From Pelagihabitans sp947500445 (GTDB lineage Bacteria > Bacteroidota > Bacteroidia > Flavobacteriales > Flavobacteriaceae), in the NCBI RefSeq assembly GCF_050589625.1, contig NZ_JBNGOP010000002.1, positions 124,001-188,000 of the forward strand: DNA of 64,000 nucleotides, in the 5' to 3' direction. Shown here one piece after another: positions 44,610 to 54,229 of the stretch; position 1 is the first letter of the stretch, and each line of letters begins with the position of its first letter. The notes beneath the pieces were generated by a model, which had not been told where the DNA came from, did not search any database, and worked only from the letters and a program-made list of their open reading frames with translations. A program made the translations under genes and the position numbers.

Positions 44610-45563
44610 TTAAAAAAGTGCCCTGATAATCGTTTCTTCCGTGATGCCTTCTGCCTCGGCCTTATAGTTTTTAATGATCCGGTGTCGCAGGATGCCCATA
44701 GCCACCGCCTGTACGTCCTCGATATCGGGTGAGTACTTTCCATTTACCGCGGCGTGCGCTTTCGCGCCCAACACCAAATTTTGTGAGGCTCGCGGTCCGG
44801 CGCCCCAATCGATGTATTGTTTTACATAATCACTTGCCGTATCCAGATTGGGCCGGGTGGCGTTTACCAAACGTACGGCATAATCGACTACATTGTCGGG
44901 TACCGGTATACGCCTGACCAATTGCTGTACGTTGAGAATTTCCTCGGTGGTAAAAAGAGCATCTAGCTGATAGGTGGCGCCGCCGGTGGTCGCTTTTACT
45001 ACCTGTATTTCCTCTGCTATGGAAGGATACTTTAATTCTATGGCAAACATAAAACGGTCCAACTGTGCTTCCGGTAAAGGGTAGGTCCCCTCCTGCTCAA
45101 TGGGGTTTTGGGTGGCCAGAACAAAATAGGGAAGTTCCAAACGGTGCTGTTTCCCGGCAATGGTCACCGAACGTTCCTGCATAGCCTCCAACAATGCCGC
45201 TTGAGTTTTCGGCGGTGTCCGGTTAATCTCGTCCGCCAGAATGATATTGGAAAAAATAGGCCCTTTGATGAACTTGAAATTTCGATTTTGATCCAGTACC
45301 TCGCTTCCCAAAATATCACTGGGCATCAGATCGGGGGTAAACTGTATCCGCTTGAAATCCAACCCAAGGGTCTGTGATATGGTGTTCACCATAAGGGTCT
45401 TTGCCAGCCCGGGAACGCCGATAAGCAAGGCGTGACCTCCAGTGTATATCGATAACAGTATTTGATCGATTACCTCGTGTTGGCCGACGATTACTTTAGC
45501 TATTTCTTGTTTTAGGGATTGGTGTTTTTGAACCAGTTGGTCAATTGCGGAAACGTCAGACAT
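44610..45563 (-). CDS. MoxR-family AAA+ ATPase
   Basis: A 317-aa ATPase with Walker A LIGVPGLAKT, Walker B ILADEINRTPPKTQAALLEAMQE, sensor 1 ATQNPIEQEGTYPLPEAQLDRF and the C-terminal lid GASPRASQNL-like GAGPRASQNLVLGAKAHA. MoxR proteins act as chaperones, typically with DUF58 or von Willebrand A partners encoded next door. No such partner is seen here: instead it is 1 bp from the SurA-like gene upstream and is followed by a methyltransferase. It may assist envelope-protein maturation along with the SurA-like genes (inference). Confidence 0.93.
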   Translation of the reverse strand: MSDVSAIDQLVQKHQSLKQEIAKVIVGQHEVIDQILLSIYTGGHALLIGVPGLAKTLMVNTISQTLGLDFKRIQFTPDLMPSDILGSEVLDQNRNFKFIKGPIFSNIILADEINRTPPKTQAALLEAMQERSVTIAGKQHRLELPYFVLATQNPIEQEGTYPLPEAQLDRFMFAIELKYPSIAEEIQVVKATTGGATYQLDALFTTEEILNVQQLVRRIPVPDNVVDYAVRLVNATRPNLDTASDYVKQYIDWGAGPRASQNLVLGAKAHAAVNGKYSPDIEDVQAVAMGILRHRIIKNYKAEAEGITEETIIRALF

Positions 45564-45564
45564 A

Positions 45565-47025
45565 TTATTTTTTCATCCAATTGTTAGCGAATTCACAGTC
45601 TTTTCTGGATTCGTTGACACTGATATACGTGTCCTTTATATGTTTGTCCATCCACTCTTTGATGGTTTTGTACTGCTTCTCGGTAGTAGCCAATTGCTGA
45701 ATTTTCATATAGTCCTTGGAGAAATCCGCAACATGTTCATCATAACGATTGGTCACCCGTAGCAACTTTAAAGAAGGTCCGCCACCGCGCTGATCCTGTT
45801 CCAGCAAGGGTCGCGATATTTCATCATCTTTTAGGTTGCGTACCTGATTGTATAGTTTTGGGTCCATTTTGGTAAGTTCAAACCTTGAATCAAAATTAAT
45901 GGGGTTGCGCAGTACCCCTCCATCGTATTTGGTTTCCTCTTCGTCAGAAAAATTCAAAGCGGCCTGGGCGAAGGTATACTTCCCGTCCAAAATATGCTGT
46001 CGTATGGTATCCAGTTCCGCACGTGCATTCTCCATGGCCTGTTTCGAAATTTCCGGTTGTATCAAAATATGCCTAACATCCCGTTCCTGCCCCCTAATCT
46101 TTTCGATATACATAATATGATAACCGAACATGGTCTTGAAAGGGTCGGATACCGCGCCTTCTCTCAAGCTAAAGGCAACGTCCTTAAACTCTTTCACATA
46201 GCCCGATTGCTTGGTGATGCCTTCGATCAACCCGCCTTTTGTTTTGGTCGGTCCTTGCGAATACAGAATGGCCTTTACGCTGAAGCTCGCTCCGTTATCC
46301 TCTACATCGGCCTTTATTTTATTGAGTTTATCGAGTACTACCTGTATTTCCGCATCAGTGGGTTCGGGTTGTTTTACAATTTGGGCGATTTCCAGCTCGG
46401 CGCCAAAAACCGGCCGTTCGGACTCGCTTATTTTGTTAAAGAACTGACGCACCTCTTCCGGGGTAACTTCTACTTTTGAAACAATTTCCTGCTGCATTTT
46501 TTCGGAGAGCATCCGAAGCTTGTTAATTTTATAAAGCTCCTCCCTAAAACTCGTTTCGTCCGGTTTTTTGTAGTACCGCAATACTTTATCCATTGATCCG
46601 ATCTGCTGTACCAAGGACTGCAATTGCCGCTCTCCCTGTGCATTTACCTCGTCGTCGGAAACCAATATACTGTCCTGTACCGCTTGGTGTGCATACAGCC
46701 GATCTTCCATTAACTTGCCCAACAACCCGCAACGCGTAAGCCCTTCCGTTGCCGCTCCTTGGTTTTTAAGGTCGATCAAGGTTTTTTCGATATCGGATTC
46801 CAAAATGACATAGTCCCCTACAACGGCCGCGATACCGTCCAACTTTACCCTTTTAAAGGTACTTACCGTATCCTTTTTTATAGCACTGTCCATCCCCATG
46901 GCCATTTCTTTATCTTCGGGTACCGGGTTTATCGTTTCAACGATACTGTCGTTCGATTGTGCTCTGGAAAAACCGAGGGCCAAAATGGCTATTCCGATCA
47001 ATAGCTTTGTTTTATTCTTCTTCAT
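45565..47025 (-). CDS. SurA-like periplasmic peptidyl-prolyl isomerase
   Basis: The frame begins with TTG at 47034; I use the ATG at 47025 (MKKNKTKLLIGIAILALGFSRAQ), giving 486 aa with a signal peptide. The SurA N-terminal helical domain follows (about 60-190, IAAVVGDYVILESDIEK). A parvulin-like region comes after it (about 195-300, degenerate), and then a second parvulin domain (about 305-410, VRHILIQPEI to YDGGVLRNPINFDSRF). It would assist folding of outer-membrane proteins. It overlaps the preceding lipoprotein gene by 14 bp. Confidence 0.9.
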   Translation of the reverse strand: MKKNKTKLLIGIAILALGFSRAQSNDSIVETINPVPEDKEMAMGMDSAIKKDTVSTFKRVKLDGIAAVVGDYVILESDIEKTLIDLKNQGAATEGLTRCGLLGKLMEDRLYAHQAVQDSILVSDDEVNAQGERQLQSLVQQIGSMDKVLRYYKKPDETSFREELYKINKLRMLSEKMQQEIVSKVEVTPEEVRQFFNKISESERPVFGAELEIAQIVKQPEPTDAEIQVVLDKLNKIKADVEDNGASFSVKAILYSQGPTKTKGGLIEGITKQSGYVKEFKDVAFSLREGAVSDPFKTMFGYHIMYIEKIRGQERDVRHILIQPEISKQAMENARAELDTIRQHILDGKYTFAQAALNFSDEEETKYDGGVLRNPINFDSRFELTKMDPKLYNQVRNLKDDEISRPLLEQDQRGGGPSLKLLRVTNRYDEHVADFSKDYMKIQQLATTEKQYKTIKEWMDKHIKDTYISVNESRKDCEFANNWMKK

Positions 47026-47881
47026 AAATTTCAAAATCGTTGTCTTTTATTGCTTCGTCTATTATTTCGACTTCCAATTTCCGTACATAGTCCAACCGTC
47101 TTCTGCTCAACAATACCTGTTTCAAAGTGGGTTCAATAAACGAAATCGGCGCTACATCGTTGGACCGTAACAGGTTAACGACCTTGCCCAAATATACCCC
47201 CTTTGCATCCTCCAACTCAAAAAATTGTGATTTTTTTAAGTGTCTATCGCGGTTGTCCTGCGTTAACGGGGGAATCTCGGTGATGACCCGTGAAGCGGGA
47301 ATCCAAATGGAATCGTTAAAATTAAGTTTCTTGAACTGTACCCCAATGGAATCCAAATAGGCCACGTCCTTGGTATTGAACCGTTTCAAACGTTGTTTCA
47401 CTTCATCCTTGTTCAAAAATTGTTTGGGCAATTCAACATAGCGCAATTGAACGATGGTCTCTTTCAATAAAAAGTTCTTTTGCTCTTTTTTATAAAACGA
47501 TTTTAACTGGGCGTCGCTTACCGTACTGTCGCTTCCCTGATGTACCAAAGCCTCCTTGTAGGCGCGGGTATAGAGGTCGCTCTTGTAGTTTGCCACCAAT
47601 TTATCGAACTCGGCCAACTTGTCTTCCGGTAGGTTGATTTTTGCTTTGGCCAATAGTAATTGCTTGGATGCCCAATTGTTAATGTAATTGGTAACGAAGG
47701 ACACACTGTCCTCCCGAGATATGGATTTGGACATTAAGGGTGCGATATCGGACCGATAGAGATAGGATTCCCCTACCCTGGCCAGCGGTAGCTCTTCCTT
47801 CTTTTCGGACAAAACACCTTTACATCCCACAACGAGAGCTGCCATTGCCAACAGCGCAATAAAAAAATTCCTAATATTCAC
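47012..47881 (-). CDS. SurA/PpiC-like lipoprotein without a clear PPIase domain
   Basis: A 289-aa protein with a lipoprotein signal (ALLAMAALVVGC, Cys20). A SurA-N-like domain (VGESYLYRSDIAPLMSK...INNWASKQLLLAKAKI) is followed by a C-terminal region with LRYVELPKQFL and KGVYLGKVVNLL, which may be a degenerate parvulin domain. It is the first gene of the unit with the full SurA-like gene, overlapping it by 14 bp. The arrangement of a lipoprotein chaperone plus SurA is common in Flavobacteriia; the partners may form one outer-membrane-protein chaperone complex (inference). Confidence 0.82.
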   Translation of the reverse strand: MNIRNFFIALLAMAALVVGCKGVLSEKKEELPLARVGESYLYRSDIAPLMSKSISREDSVSFVTNYINNWASKQLLLAKAKINLPEDKLAEFDKLVANYKSDLYTRAYKEALVHQGSDSTVSDAQLKSFYKKEQKNFLLKETIVQLRYVELPKQFLNKDEVKQRLKRFNTKDVAYLDSIGVQFKKLNFNDSIWIPASRVITEIPPLTQDNRDRHLKKSQFFELEDAKGVYLGKVVNLLRSNDVAPISFIEPTLKQVLLSRRRLDYVRKLEVEIIDEAIKDNDFEIYEEE

Positions 47882-48030
47882 AGCGTTTTTTGAATCTTAT
47901 AAGGCGCAAAAATAGCAATTACGGACTGGTAGCCAAAGTCTTGCTTTATTCGTTAACAGATTTTTATGTACACCCGGTAATTTAGTACTTTCGTGTCGGT
48001 GAATCGAATCGCCCTTTTTAACGGCATATT

Positions 48031-48279
48031 TTGAATCGAAAAATAAAACTTATTTGGGACTTTAGGGGACCTGCCGCGGCAAAGACGGCCGAACATCACG
48101 AAAAGCATTTGAAAGAATTCATTGCTGCGGAATCCACATCGTTGAACATTACCGGTCATACGCATTTTGGGGAATTCCATAGTATTGCCTATATGGTGGT
48201 AGCGGAAAACGAAATGATTGCGGTCCGCGATGCCTTAAAACCCCATAGAGGGGAAGTTTTTGAGGATAAAATCAGCTAA
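48031..48279 (+). CDS. Small conserved hypothetical protein, 82 aa
   Basis: It starts at TTG (no ATG before the conserved IKLIWDFRGPAAAKTAEHHEKHLKEF). The rest includes THFGEFHSIAYMVVAENEMIAVRDALKPHRGE. It is His-rich (AEHHEKH, GHTHFGEFH) and has neither signal peptide nor membrane span. I believe similar short proteins recur in other Flavobacteriia but know no function; metal or cofactor binding through the His residues is a guess. It is divergent from the SurA-like lipoprotein gene. Confidence 0.68.
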   Translation: MNRKIKLIWDFRGPAAAKTAEHHEKHLKEFIAAESTSLNITGHTHFGEFHSIAYMVVAENEMIAVRDALKPHRGEVFEDKIS

Positions 48280-48464
48280 AATATATTGAAGTGGTTTAAA
48301 CTTTTTAAATCGGCTAAAAAATGATACTTTTTCACACTTTTTTCGACTTTTTATCCTTCCGTAACGCTGCTATGCAACTCAAAAAAGGCTTCAAAAGGGC
48401 AAAAAATCATTTCCCGAAGCATCGGGATCGCTTCAATCCAAAAAATTTAAATCACTTCATTTTG

Positions 48465-49601
48465 ATGAAAAACCACCTAATGTTTATCGCCCTGATCATT
48501 ATTTGCTGTGTTTCCTGTGCGAAACAAACCGAACAGATCGGAATATTGGAAACGGTACTCGCCTCGGAAAACCCGAACATAAAAACGGTGATGGACGACT
48601 TGGAACGGTACCAAGTGCAAATACGGTACACCCGAATAGATCGGAGAAATGACAGCGTATTGTTTACCGCGTACGATTTTCAGGTAAACGACAGCCTATA
48701 TTTTTATCCGGCGAGTACGGTAAAGTTTCCAGCGGCAGTGGCCGCATTGGAACAGCTGAACCAAACGGACACCCTCGACCGGGATACCCGTTTCTACATT
48801 GAGGGCGACTCGGTAGAGACCACTTTTTCCAATGAAATATCCAAAATTTTTGCGGTCAGCGACAATGCCGCGAACAATCGTCTGGTAGAATTTTTGGGTC
48901 AGGACGCGATTAATGAGCGATTGCGGAACAGGGGCGTTGGCCCGGTTCGCATTGCACATCGCCTGGGGTACCGTTCGGACGATGTGACCACCTTACCATT
49001 GATCGTGTATTTGAACGACAGTACCACTGCCACCACCGTCCCTACCATTAATTCGGTGATACGCCCATTGGATTTAAAAGGCACGGAAAAAGGCAAAGGG
49101 TATTATGAAGACGATGCGCTTGTTTCGGAACCTTTTGATTTTAAGCTGAAGAACTATTTTCCGTTAAGCGCGCAGCAGGAGCTACTGAAAAGAATCGTTT
49201 TTCCAAAAGCCTTCCCAAAAAACGAACGGTTCGACCTTAGCGACGATCAGCGGGACTTTTTATTAACGGCAATGCACAGCCTCCCGAAAACCGTAGGCTA
49301 CGATGCCGAGACTTATTACGATAGCTATTGTAAGTTTTTCATGTTCGGGGACAAAAAAGACCCCATTCCCGACACGATTAAAATTTACAACAAAGTAGGA
49401 TTCGCCTATGGTACCCTTACCGACAACGCCTATATTGTCGACGATACGAACAAGGTCGAATTTTTGATCTCGGCCACCCTTTTGGTGAACCGGAACGGTA
49501 TTTTTAACGATGACCAATATGAATATGAGGAGATCGGAATTCCTTTTTTGGCAGAACTGGGAAGGGCTTTATACGATCTAGAGGCAAAACGCAGGAAATA
49601 G
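48465..49601 (+). CDS. Beta-lactamase-fold serine hydrolase lipoprotein
   Basis: The frame opens at 48321, but the ATG at 48465 gives a lipoprotein signal (MFIALIIICCVSC) and a 378-aa product. Class A beta-lactamase-like motifs appear in order: SxxK as STVK in FYPASTVKFP, the SDN motif in AVSDNAANN, and KVG (for KTG) in IYNKVGFAYG. These give the full acylation machinery of the penicillin-binding/beta-lactamase superfamily. An antibiotic role is unproven; it may be a peptidase or esterase in the periplasm. Confidence 0.85.
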   Translation: MKNHLMFIALIIICCVSCAKQTEQIGILETVLASENPNIKTVMDDLERYQVQIRYTRIDRRNDSVLFTAYDFQVNDSLYFYPASTVKFPAAVAALEQLNQTDTLDRDTRFYIEGDSVETTFSNEISKIFAVSDNAANNRLVEFLGQDAINERLRNRGVGPVRIAHRLGYRSDDVTTLPLIVYLNDSTTATTVPTINSVIRPLDLKGTEKGKGYYEDDALVSEPFDFKLKNYFPLSAQQELLKRIVFPKAFPKNERFDLSDDQRDFLLTAMHSLPKTVGYDAETYYDSYCKFFMFGDKKDPIPDTIKIYNKVGFAYGTLTDNAYIVDDTNKVEFLISATLLVNRNGIFNDDQYEYEEIGIPFLAELGRALYDLEAKRRK

Positions 49602-49635
49602 CGCTCTCAATACTACAGTTGTAAAACGATTTTTT

Positions 49636-50352
49636 TTGGTACGGATAAACAAATATTTAAGCGAGGTAGGCTATTGCTCAAGAAGGGCGGCCGATAAGCT
49701 CATCGAGCAGGGCAGGGTAACCATCAATGGGAGCGTTCCGGAAATGGGAACAAAAATTTCCCCGACGGATACCGTGCGGGTCGACGGTGAAATCGTAGGT
49801 GCCGCAAAATCAAAACCGGTATACATCGCCTTTAACAAACCCATAGGAATCGTTTGTACCACCGATACCGGGGTGGAAAAGGACAACATTATCGATTATA
49901 TCAACTACCCCTCGCGTATTTTCCCGATCGGCAGATTGGACAAACCCAGTGAAGGCCTCATTTTTTTGACGAACGATGGCGATATCGTAAACAAGATACT
50001 ACGGGCACGCAACCATCACGAAAAAGAATACGTCGTTACCGTGAACAAACCCATTACCCCCATGTTTTTAAAAAACATGCGCAACGGGGTTCCCATACTG
50101 GATACGGTAACCCGTAAATGCGAGGTAGAGCAGCTAGATCGCCATACCTTCAAAATCATACTTACCCAAGGATTGAACCGACAGATACGGCGCATGTGCG
50201 AGTATTTGGAGTATAAGGTCACCCGTTTAAAAAGGGTTCGCATCATGAATGTACGTTTGGATGTCCCGGTAGGCAAATGGCGCGATCTCACCGACCAGGA
50301 ACTAAAGGAGATTCAAGACCTAGTGGCCGATTCTTCAAAAACCCATGAATGA
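49636..50352 (+). CDS. rluF: Pseudouridine synthase, RluF/RluB type
   Basis: A 238-aa enzyme starting at TTG (MVRINKYLSEVGYCSRRAADKLI), with an N-terminal S4 RNA-binding domain (1-55). The catalytic domain has the conserved Asp in IGRLDKPSEGLIFLTNDGD and the RluF-like GLNRQIRRMCEYLEYKV. RluF modifies U2604 (and U2605) of 23S rRNA. The start codon is rare but positioned correctly for the S4 domain; no upstream ATG is available. Confidence 0.9.
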   Translation: MVRINKYLSEVGYCSRRAADKLIEQGRVTINGSVPEMGTKISPTDTVRVDGEIVGAAKSKPVYIAFNKPIGIVCTTDTGVEKDNIIDYINYPSRIFPIGRLDKPSEGLIFLTNDGDIVNKILRARNHHEKEYVVTVNKPITPMFLKNMRNGVPILDTVTRKCEVEQLDRHTFKIILTQGLNRQIRRMCEYLEYKVTRLKRVRIMNVRLDVPVGKWRDLTDQELKEIQDLVADSSKTHE

Positions 50353-50533
50353 GCCCGGTATTTTAGGGTATCAATATTCAAACGGCAGTACGGTCGCCCA
50401 CTGATTTTGCCAGCTGTAGCGTTTCTGCCTCGCGCGCACAAAAGCGTTCCAAAGGGCCATAAATAAAGTATCTCCCTATCAAAAGAGACAGCTTGGGGCC
50501 TTCATAATGATATCTTTGCGGTAAAACGGTTTT

Positions 50534-51640
50534 ATGGATTTTATCATCCTTTTGTTTCTTTGTTTTGTTTTTTTAGGAGGCGTACTGTCCCTATTGTTTT
50601 TGTTGAAGAAAAAAGGAGATCGCATGGCCAACGTCCTGCTTGCCCTCTACACGTTTTTGTTTTCCACTGAACTACTCAATAATGCCCTACGCTGGTCGGG
50701 CGCCATAAAAACAGAGCGCTTTGTTCACTTTAATCTGGTCCATTTTCCCTTGTGGACGATCTATGGCCCTCTATTATATATTTATGTGCGAAGGGTAGTC
50801 ACCTTAAAGGGGTTTCATTGGAAGGACCTCTTTTTTTTGATGCCAACATTTCTTATCGTAGGCACGCTATTCCCTTTTTACAAAATGAACGCGGCCCAAA
50901 AACTGCCCATCGTTCTTGAGGGAAAGGAGTTTCAATTTGTTCCATGGCCATGGTATGGCATATGGCTGGTGGTCGCCTTGCTCTTCTTTTATGCTTTCTT
51001 CACCTATTTTCGATTTTGGCAGAACAAAAAGATCGGTTACCGGGAAAACCAATGGATGAAATGGTTCGTTGGCTCATATTTCGGATTTGCCTTTATGTTC
51101 GGGTCGTACATTTTCCTGGTTTGGTTCGGACTGCTCGACCCCAAATACGATTACTTTGTTGATGTCGTAATCGTGTTTTTTATTGCACAATTGGCCTTTT
51201 TTGGCTTTGTACAACCGGAGGTGTTCGAGGGCAAGGCCATAGAAAAAATACTCCCGTTCGTCAAATATCGGAAAACCGGTCTGTCGGATGCCCTCTCCCT
51301 GGAAATGAAAAAAAAGCTGCTGCGAGTCATGGAAACGGAAAAACCCTATTTCAATAACGAATTGCGGCTCGACGACTTGTCGCGTTTGATGAACCTGTCG
51401 CGCAACCACACCTCTCAGATCATCAATGAACATTTCAACCTCTCTTTTTTCGACTTCATCAACAAGTATAGGGTTATGGAAGCCAAAAATTTGCTGATGA
51501 AAAACGATGAAAACAAATTGAACATGACCCAGATCGCCTATGATGTCGGTTTCAACAACAGGGCCTCCTTCTACAAGGCTTTTAAAAAGTTTACCGAAGT
51601 AAACCCTACGGCCTATAGGGAACGGGCGAACGCCTCCTAA
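50534..51640 (+). CDS. Membrane-anchored AraC-type regulator (second)
   Basis: A 368-aa protein with about seven spans in the first 235 residues (IILLFLCFVFLGGVLSLLFLL at the start). A C-terminal AraC domain (about 265-368) includes LRLDDLSRLMNLSRNHTSQIINEHFNLSFFDF and MTQIAYDVGFNNRASFYKAFKKFTEVNPTAYRE. Its architecture equals that of the 10325-11401 protein, but the sequences are clearly different. It is likely to control the neighbouring lipocalin-like and CarboxypepD_reg genes or a distant target; the signal is unknown. Confidence 0.9.
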   Translation: MDFIILLFLCFVFLGGVLSLLFLLKKKGDRMANVLLALYTFLFSTELLNNALRWSGAIKTERFVHFNLVHFPLWTIYGPLLYIYVRRVVTLKGFHWKDLFFLMPTFLIVGTLFPFYKMNAAQKLPIVLEGKEFQFVPWPWYGIWLVVALLFFYAFFTYFRFWQNKKIGYRENQWMKWFVGSYFGFAFMFGSYIFLVWFGLLDPKYDYFVDVVIVFFIAQLAFFGFVQPEVFEGKAIEKILPFVKYRKTGLSDALSLEMKKKLLRVMETEKPYFNNELRLDDLSRLMNLSRNHTSQIINEHFNLSFFDFINKYRVMEAKNLLMKNDENKLNMTQIAYDVGFNNRASFYKAFKKFTEVNPTAYRERANAS

Positions 51641-51744
51641 TACCATTTCTGGTTTTAAATTACCTGCAAAGGCTGTAAAGGTTTACAAGGAGATACAACT
51701 ATACGGGTCATGGCGCTTACATTTACTTTAAATGATAGGCCGAC

Positions 51745-52323
51745 ATGAAAATTGCTCTTTCGCCAGTGTTATATGTTTTTTTGATTATCCTGTTCTTACT
51801 GGGATGCAACAGCAACGCGCCCAGCGTAGCAACGTCTTTTCCGTTATTGGGAACTTGGGAAGTAAAAAGCATTGCATGGATCTCAAAAGATACAGTGCAC
51901 ACCATTGCCAAGGCGCAACCGGGTATGTTTCTTTTTACCCCTACCGGATATAGTATGATGTGGACCCCAACACCAGGGCCGCGTACACCCTTTCGTAAAT
52001 TGGCCGCACCCGATAGCCTGGAAATCAGATCGGGCTTTGCATCGATTGTATTCAATGCGGGCAGTTACCGATATACCGATAGTACCTTGGTTACAACGGC
52101 AAAAATTGCGAAAGTACCCGGTTTCGAAAAAGGGACACAATTTTACGGTTACCGTATGCTTGGGGAAAAACTACAACTTACCATGTATGATGAAACCTAT
52201 CCCGATGGTACAAAACCGGACTGGTCCGGAACTTGGAAGACCCGGTTCATTTTAGAAAAGATAATACCAAAAACCATCGCAAAACCCCCTCTATATGAAA
52301 ACAAAGCACTGCAAATCAATTAA
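51745..52323 (+). CDS. Lipocalin-like lipoprotein
   Basis: A 192-aa protein with a lipobox (LIILFLLGC). The domain LLGTWEVKSIAWISKD, GMFLFTPTGYSMMWTPT and GSYRYTDSTLVTTAKIAKVP follows the small lipocalin-like pattern seen in Bacteroidota (eight-stranded barrel ending in WSGTWKTRF). It probably binds a small hydrophobic ligand at the cell surface or periplasm. No enzyme motif is seen. It lies behind the membrane AraC regulator in the same direction. Confidence 0.72.
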   Translation: MKIALSPVLYVFLIILFLLGCNSNAPSVATSFPLLGTWEVKSIAWISKDTVHTIAKAQPGMFLFTPTGYSMMWTPTPGPRTPFRKLAAPDSLEIRSGFASIVFNAGSYRYTDSTLVTTAKIAKVPGFEKGTQFYGYRMLGEKLQLTMYDETYPDGTKPDWSGTWKTRFILEKIIPKTIAKPPLYENKALQIN

Positions 52324-52421
52324 ATACATTTAAAAAATAAGAAACTTTAACAATAGAGTATAGTACGAAACCATTAAATTTTAAGTAACTTTAAAGGACA
52401 TTAGCTTTAAACGACAACGAT

Positions 52422-53750
52422 ATGAGACAGCCAACACTACTTTTTAAAAAATCCTTCTTTATGGTCTTGATGACCATTGCCATGATGGGGGTCCACCAAA
52501 CGGGGAGCGCCCTTTACTTTCAGGACGACACGGTAAAAAGCGAATTCAAACAATACAAAGGAGAGGTTATGGACAAGGATTCCAAAAAACCTTTGGTGTT
52601 CGCAACACTTTCCTTGGAGGACACCAACATCAGTACTGTAAGCAATACCGAAGGGGAATTTTTATTAAAAGTCCCAAAGGATATAGAAGAGGCACGGGTC
52701 ATCATCTCATTTTTGGGATACAAGACCGTTACCTTCCCATTGAGCGAGATGACCCAGGGAAACAATAAAATTTCCATGGAGGTATCGGTCGTGGAACTGT
52801 CGGAGGTAAACCTCAGTATCCCTAAGGACGCTAGGGCCCTAGTGCAGGAGACCCTCCGCAAAAAAGGCGAGAATTATTTTGACGACCCTACCTTGATGAC
52901 CGCATTTTACAGGGAAACCATCAAGAAACGCAGAAAGAACGTATCCCTTTCCGAAGCGGTAGTGAATATTTACAAGACCCCCTACAGTTCTACCCGTAAA
53001 GATGCCGTTAAGCTGTTCAAGGCACGAAAAAGCACGGACTATTCCAAGCTTGATACCGTTGCATTAAAGTTACAGGGCGGACCTTTTAATGCCCTTTTTG
53101 TAGATATCATGAAATATCCGGAGTATATTTTTACCAAAGAGACCATGGTACATTACAACTTCACCTTTAATCGCTCCACTAGAGTAAACGACAAACTCCT
53201 TTATGTAGTAGACTTCAAACAAAAAAGTGCGGTCGGTGAACCACTTTATCAAGGAAAGCTATATATCGATGCCGAAAACAAAATCCTGACCAGCGCGATA
53301 TACAATATGAACATTACCGACAAGGAAAAAGCGGCCAAGTTATTTGTCCGTAAAAAACCCGCCAAAGCTTCGGTATGGCCTACAGAAGTGGCCTACCGTG
53401 TCGATTATCGGGAAAAAGATGGAAAATGGTATTACGGCTACAGCAACGTACTGCTCGAATTCAAGATCGACTGGGATAAAAAATTATTCAATTCGGTGTA
53501 CAGCATGACCTGTGAGATGGCCGTGACCGATTGGGAAAAGAACAATGCCGGAAGCACTCCAAAAATGAAGGACCGCATGAAGTCATCCATCATTTTGAAC
53601 GATGAGGCCATAGGGTTCGCCGATCCCGATTTTTGGGGAGAATACAATATCATTGAGCCCGAGAAATCCATAGAATCGGCCATAAAGAAAATACGTCGAC
53701 AGTTAAAACGATCAAAAAGTCAGGGCGGCACCTCCGCGCCAGCGCCATGA
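52422..53750 (+). CDS. Exported CarboxypepD_reg-like protein
   Basis: A 442-aa protein with an N-terminal hydrophobic signal (FFMVLMTIAMMGVHQTGSA). A CarboxypepD_reg-like beta sandwich follows (about 42-130: YKGEVMDKDSKKPLVFATLSLEDTNISTVSNTEGEFLLKVP), then an uncharacterised domain (about 135-420) beginning LVQETLRKKGENYFDDPTLMTAFYRETIKKR. This layout is frequent in Bacteroidota envelope proteins and is not the TonB receptor itself. The function is unknown; a cell-envelope location is likely. A terminator follows. Confidence 0.82.
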   Translation: MRQPTLLFKKSFFMVLMTIAMMGVHQTGSALYFQDDTVKSEFKQYKGEVMDKDSKKPLVFATLSLEDTNISTVSNTEGEFLLKVPKDIEEARVIISFLGYKTVTFPLSEMTQGNNKISMEVSVVELSEVNLSIPKDARALVQETLRKKGENYFDDPTLMTAFYRETIKKRRKNVSLSEAVVNIYKTPYSSTRKDAVKLFKARKSTDYSKLDTVALKLQGGPFNALFVDIMKYPEYIFTKETMVHYNFTFNRSTRVNDKLLYVVDFKQKSAVGEPLYQGKLYIDAENKILTSAIYNMNITDKEKAAKLFVRKKPAKASVWPTEVAYRVDYREKDGKWYYGYSNVLLEFKIDWDKKLFNSVYSMTCEMAVTDWEKNNAGSTPKMKDRMKSSIILNDEAIGFADPDFWGEYNIIEPEKSIESAIKKIRRQLKRSKSQGGTSAPAP

Positions 53751-53772
53751 TGGTATTTTTTTATTGAAAAAG

Positions 53773-53810
53773 GAAGCCGCTACCGAATCCATTTCGGGGC
53801 GGTTTTTTTT
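53773..53810 (+). terminator. Intrinsic terminator after the CarboxypepD_reg gene
   Basis: The stem AGCCGCTACCGAA/TTTCGGGGCGGTT with loop tcca ends in eight T residues. Confidence 0.78.
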
Positions 53811-53897
53811 TGTCCGCCACCGGCCCCTATTCGCTCTTTAACGAAAAGGGCCGAAACACCATATAAAAAAAGGACGTTGACCAGGAAAATCCCTACT

Positions 53898-54054
53898 ACC
53901 ATTTTTGCTTTAAAGTAACCCAAATAAAAAGCAGTCATTTTTTGCTTGGACGAAAAAGAAAAGTCTAGCATAGCAGTAGCTACGGTTATTTTTTACTTTG
54001 AAGTATAAACGGAAAAGGGCAATTTTTAATGGGTAATTTTAAGGTGGAAATGGT
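53898..54054. repeat. MITE-like element, copy 3 (diverged)
   Basis: The termini accatttttgctttaaagta and tttaaggtggaaatggt form an imperfect inverted repeat. The core retains agcatag..gtagctacggttat, as in copy 1 and in the same orientation. The size, 157 bp, equals the other copies. The surrounding gap (53751-54229) otherwise holds one terminator, then no recognisable gene or promoter. Confidence 0.7.
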
Positions 54055-54229
54055 ATACCGGGGAGACCCCAGTTTTCAGGGAAAACGGTTTCACGGAAAC
54101 CTTCGTAAAAAACAGGGTCAGAACCGTTTATCTTTGCAAGACCGACCAATTTAGGACGTTACCAAATAAAATAAAAAAAAAGCCGTTTAAATTTTAACAC
54201 TTTATGTACTACCACTTAAAAAGCCATAT

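Noticed and set aside
51643..51670. Possible fourth copy of the palindromic element (taataccatttctggtttt)
   Set aside because: Only about 10 bases match the terminal repeat; the core and the partner repeat are absent.
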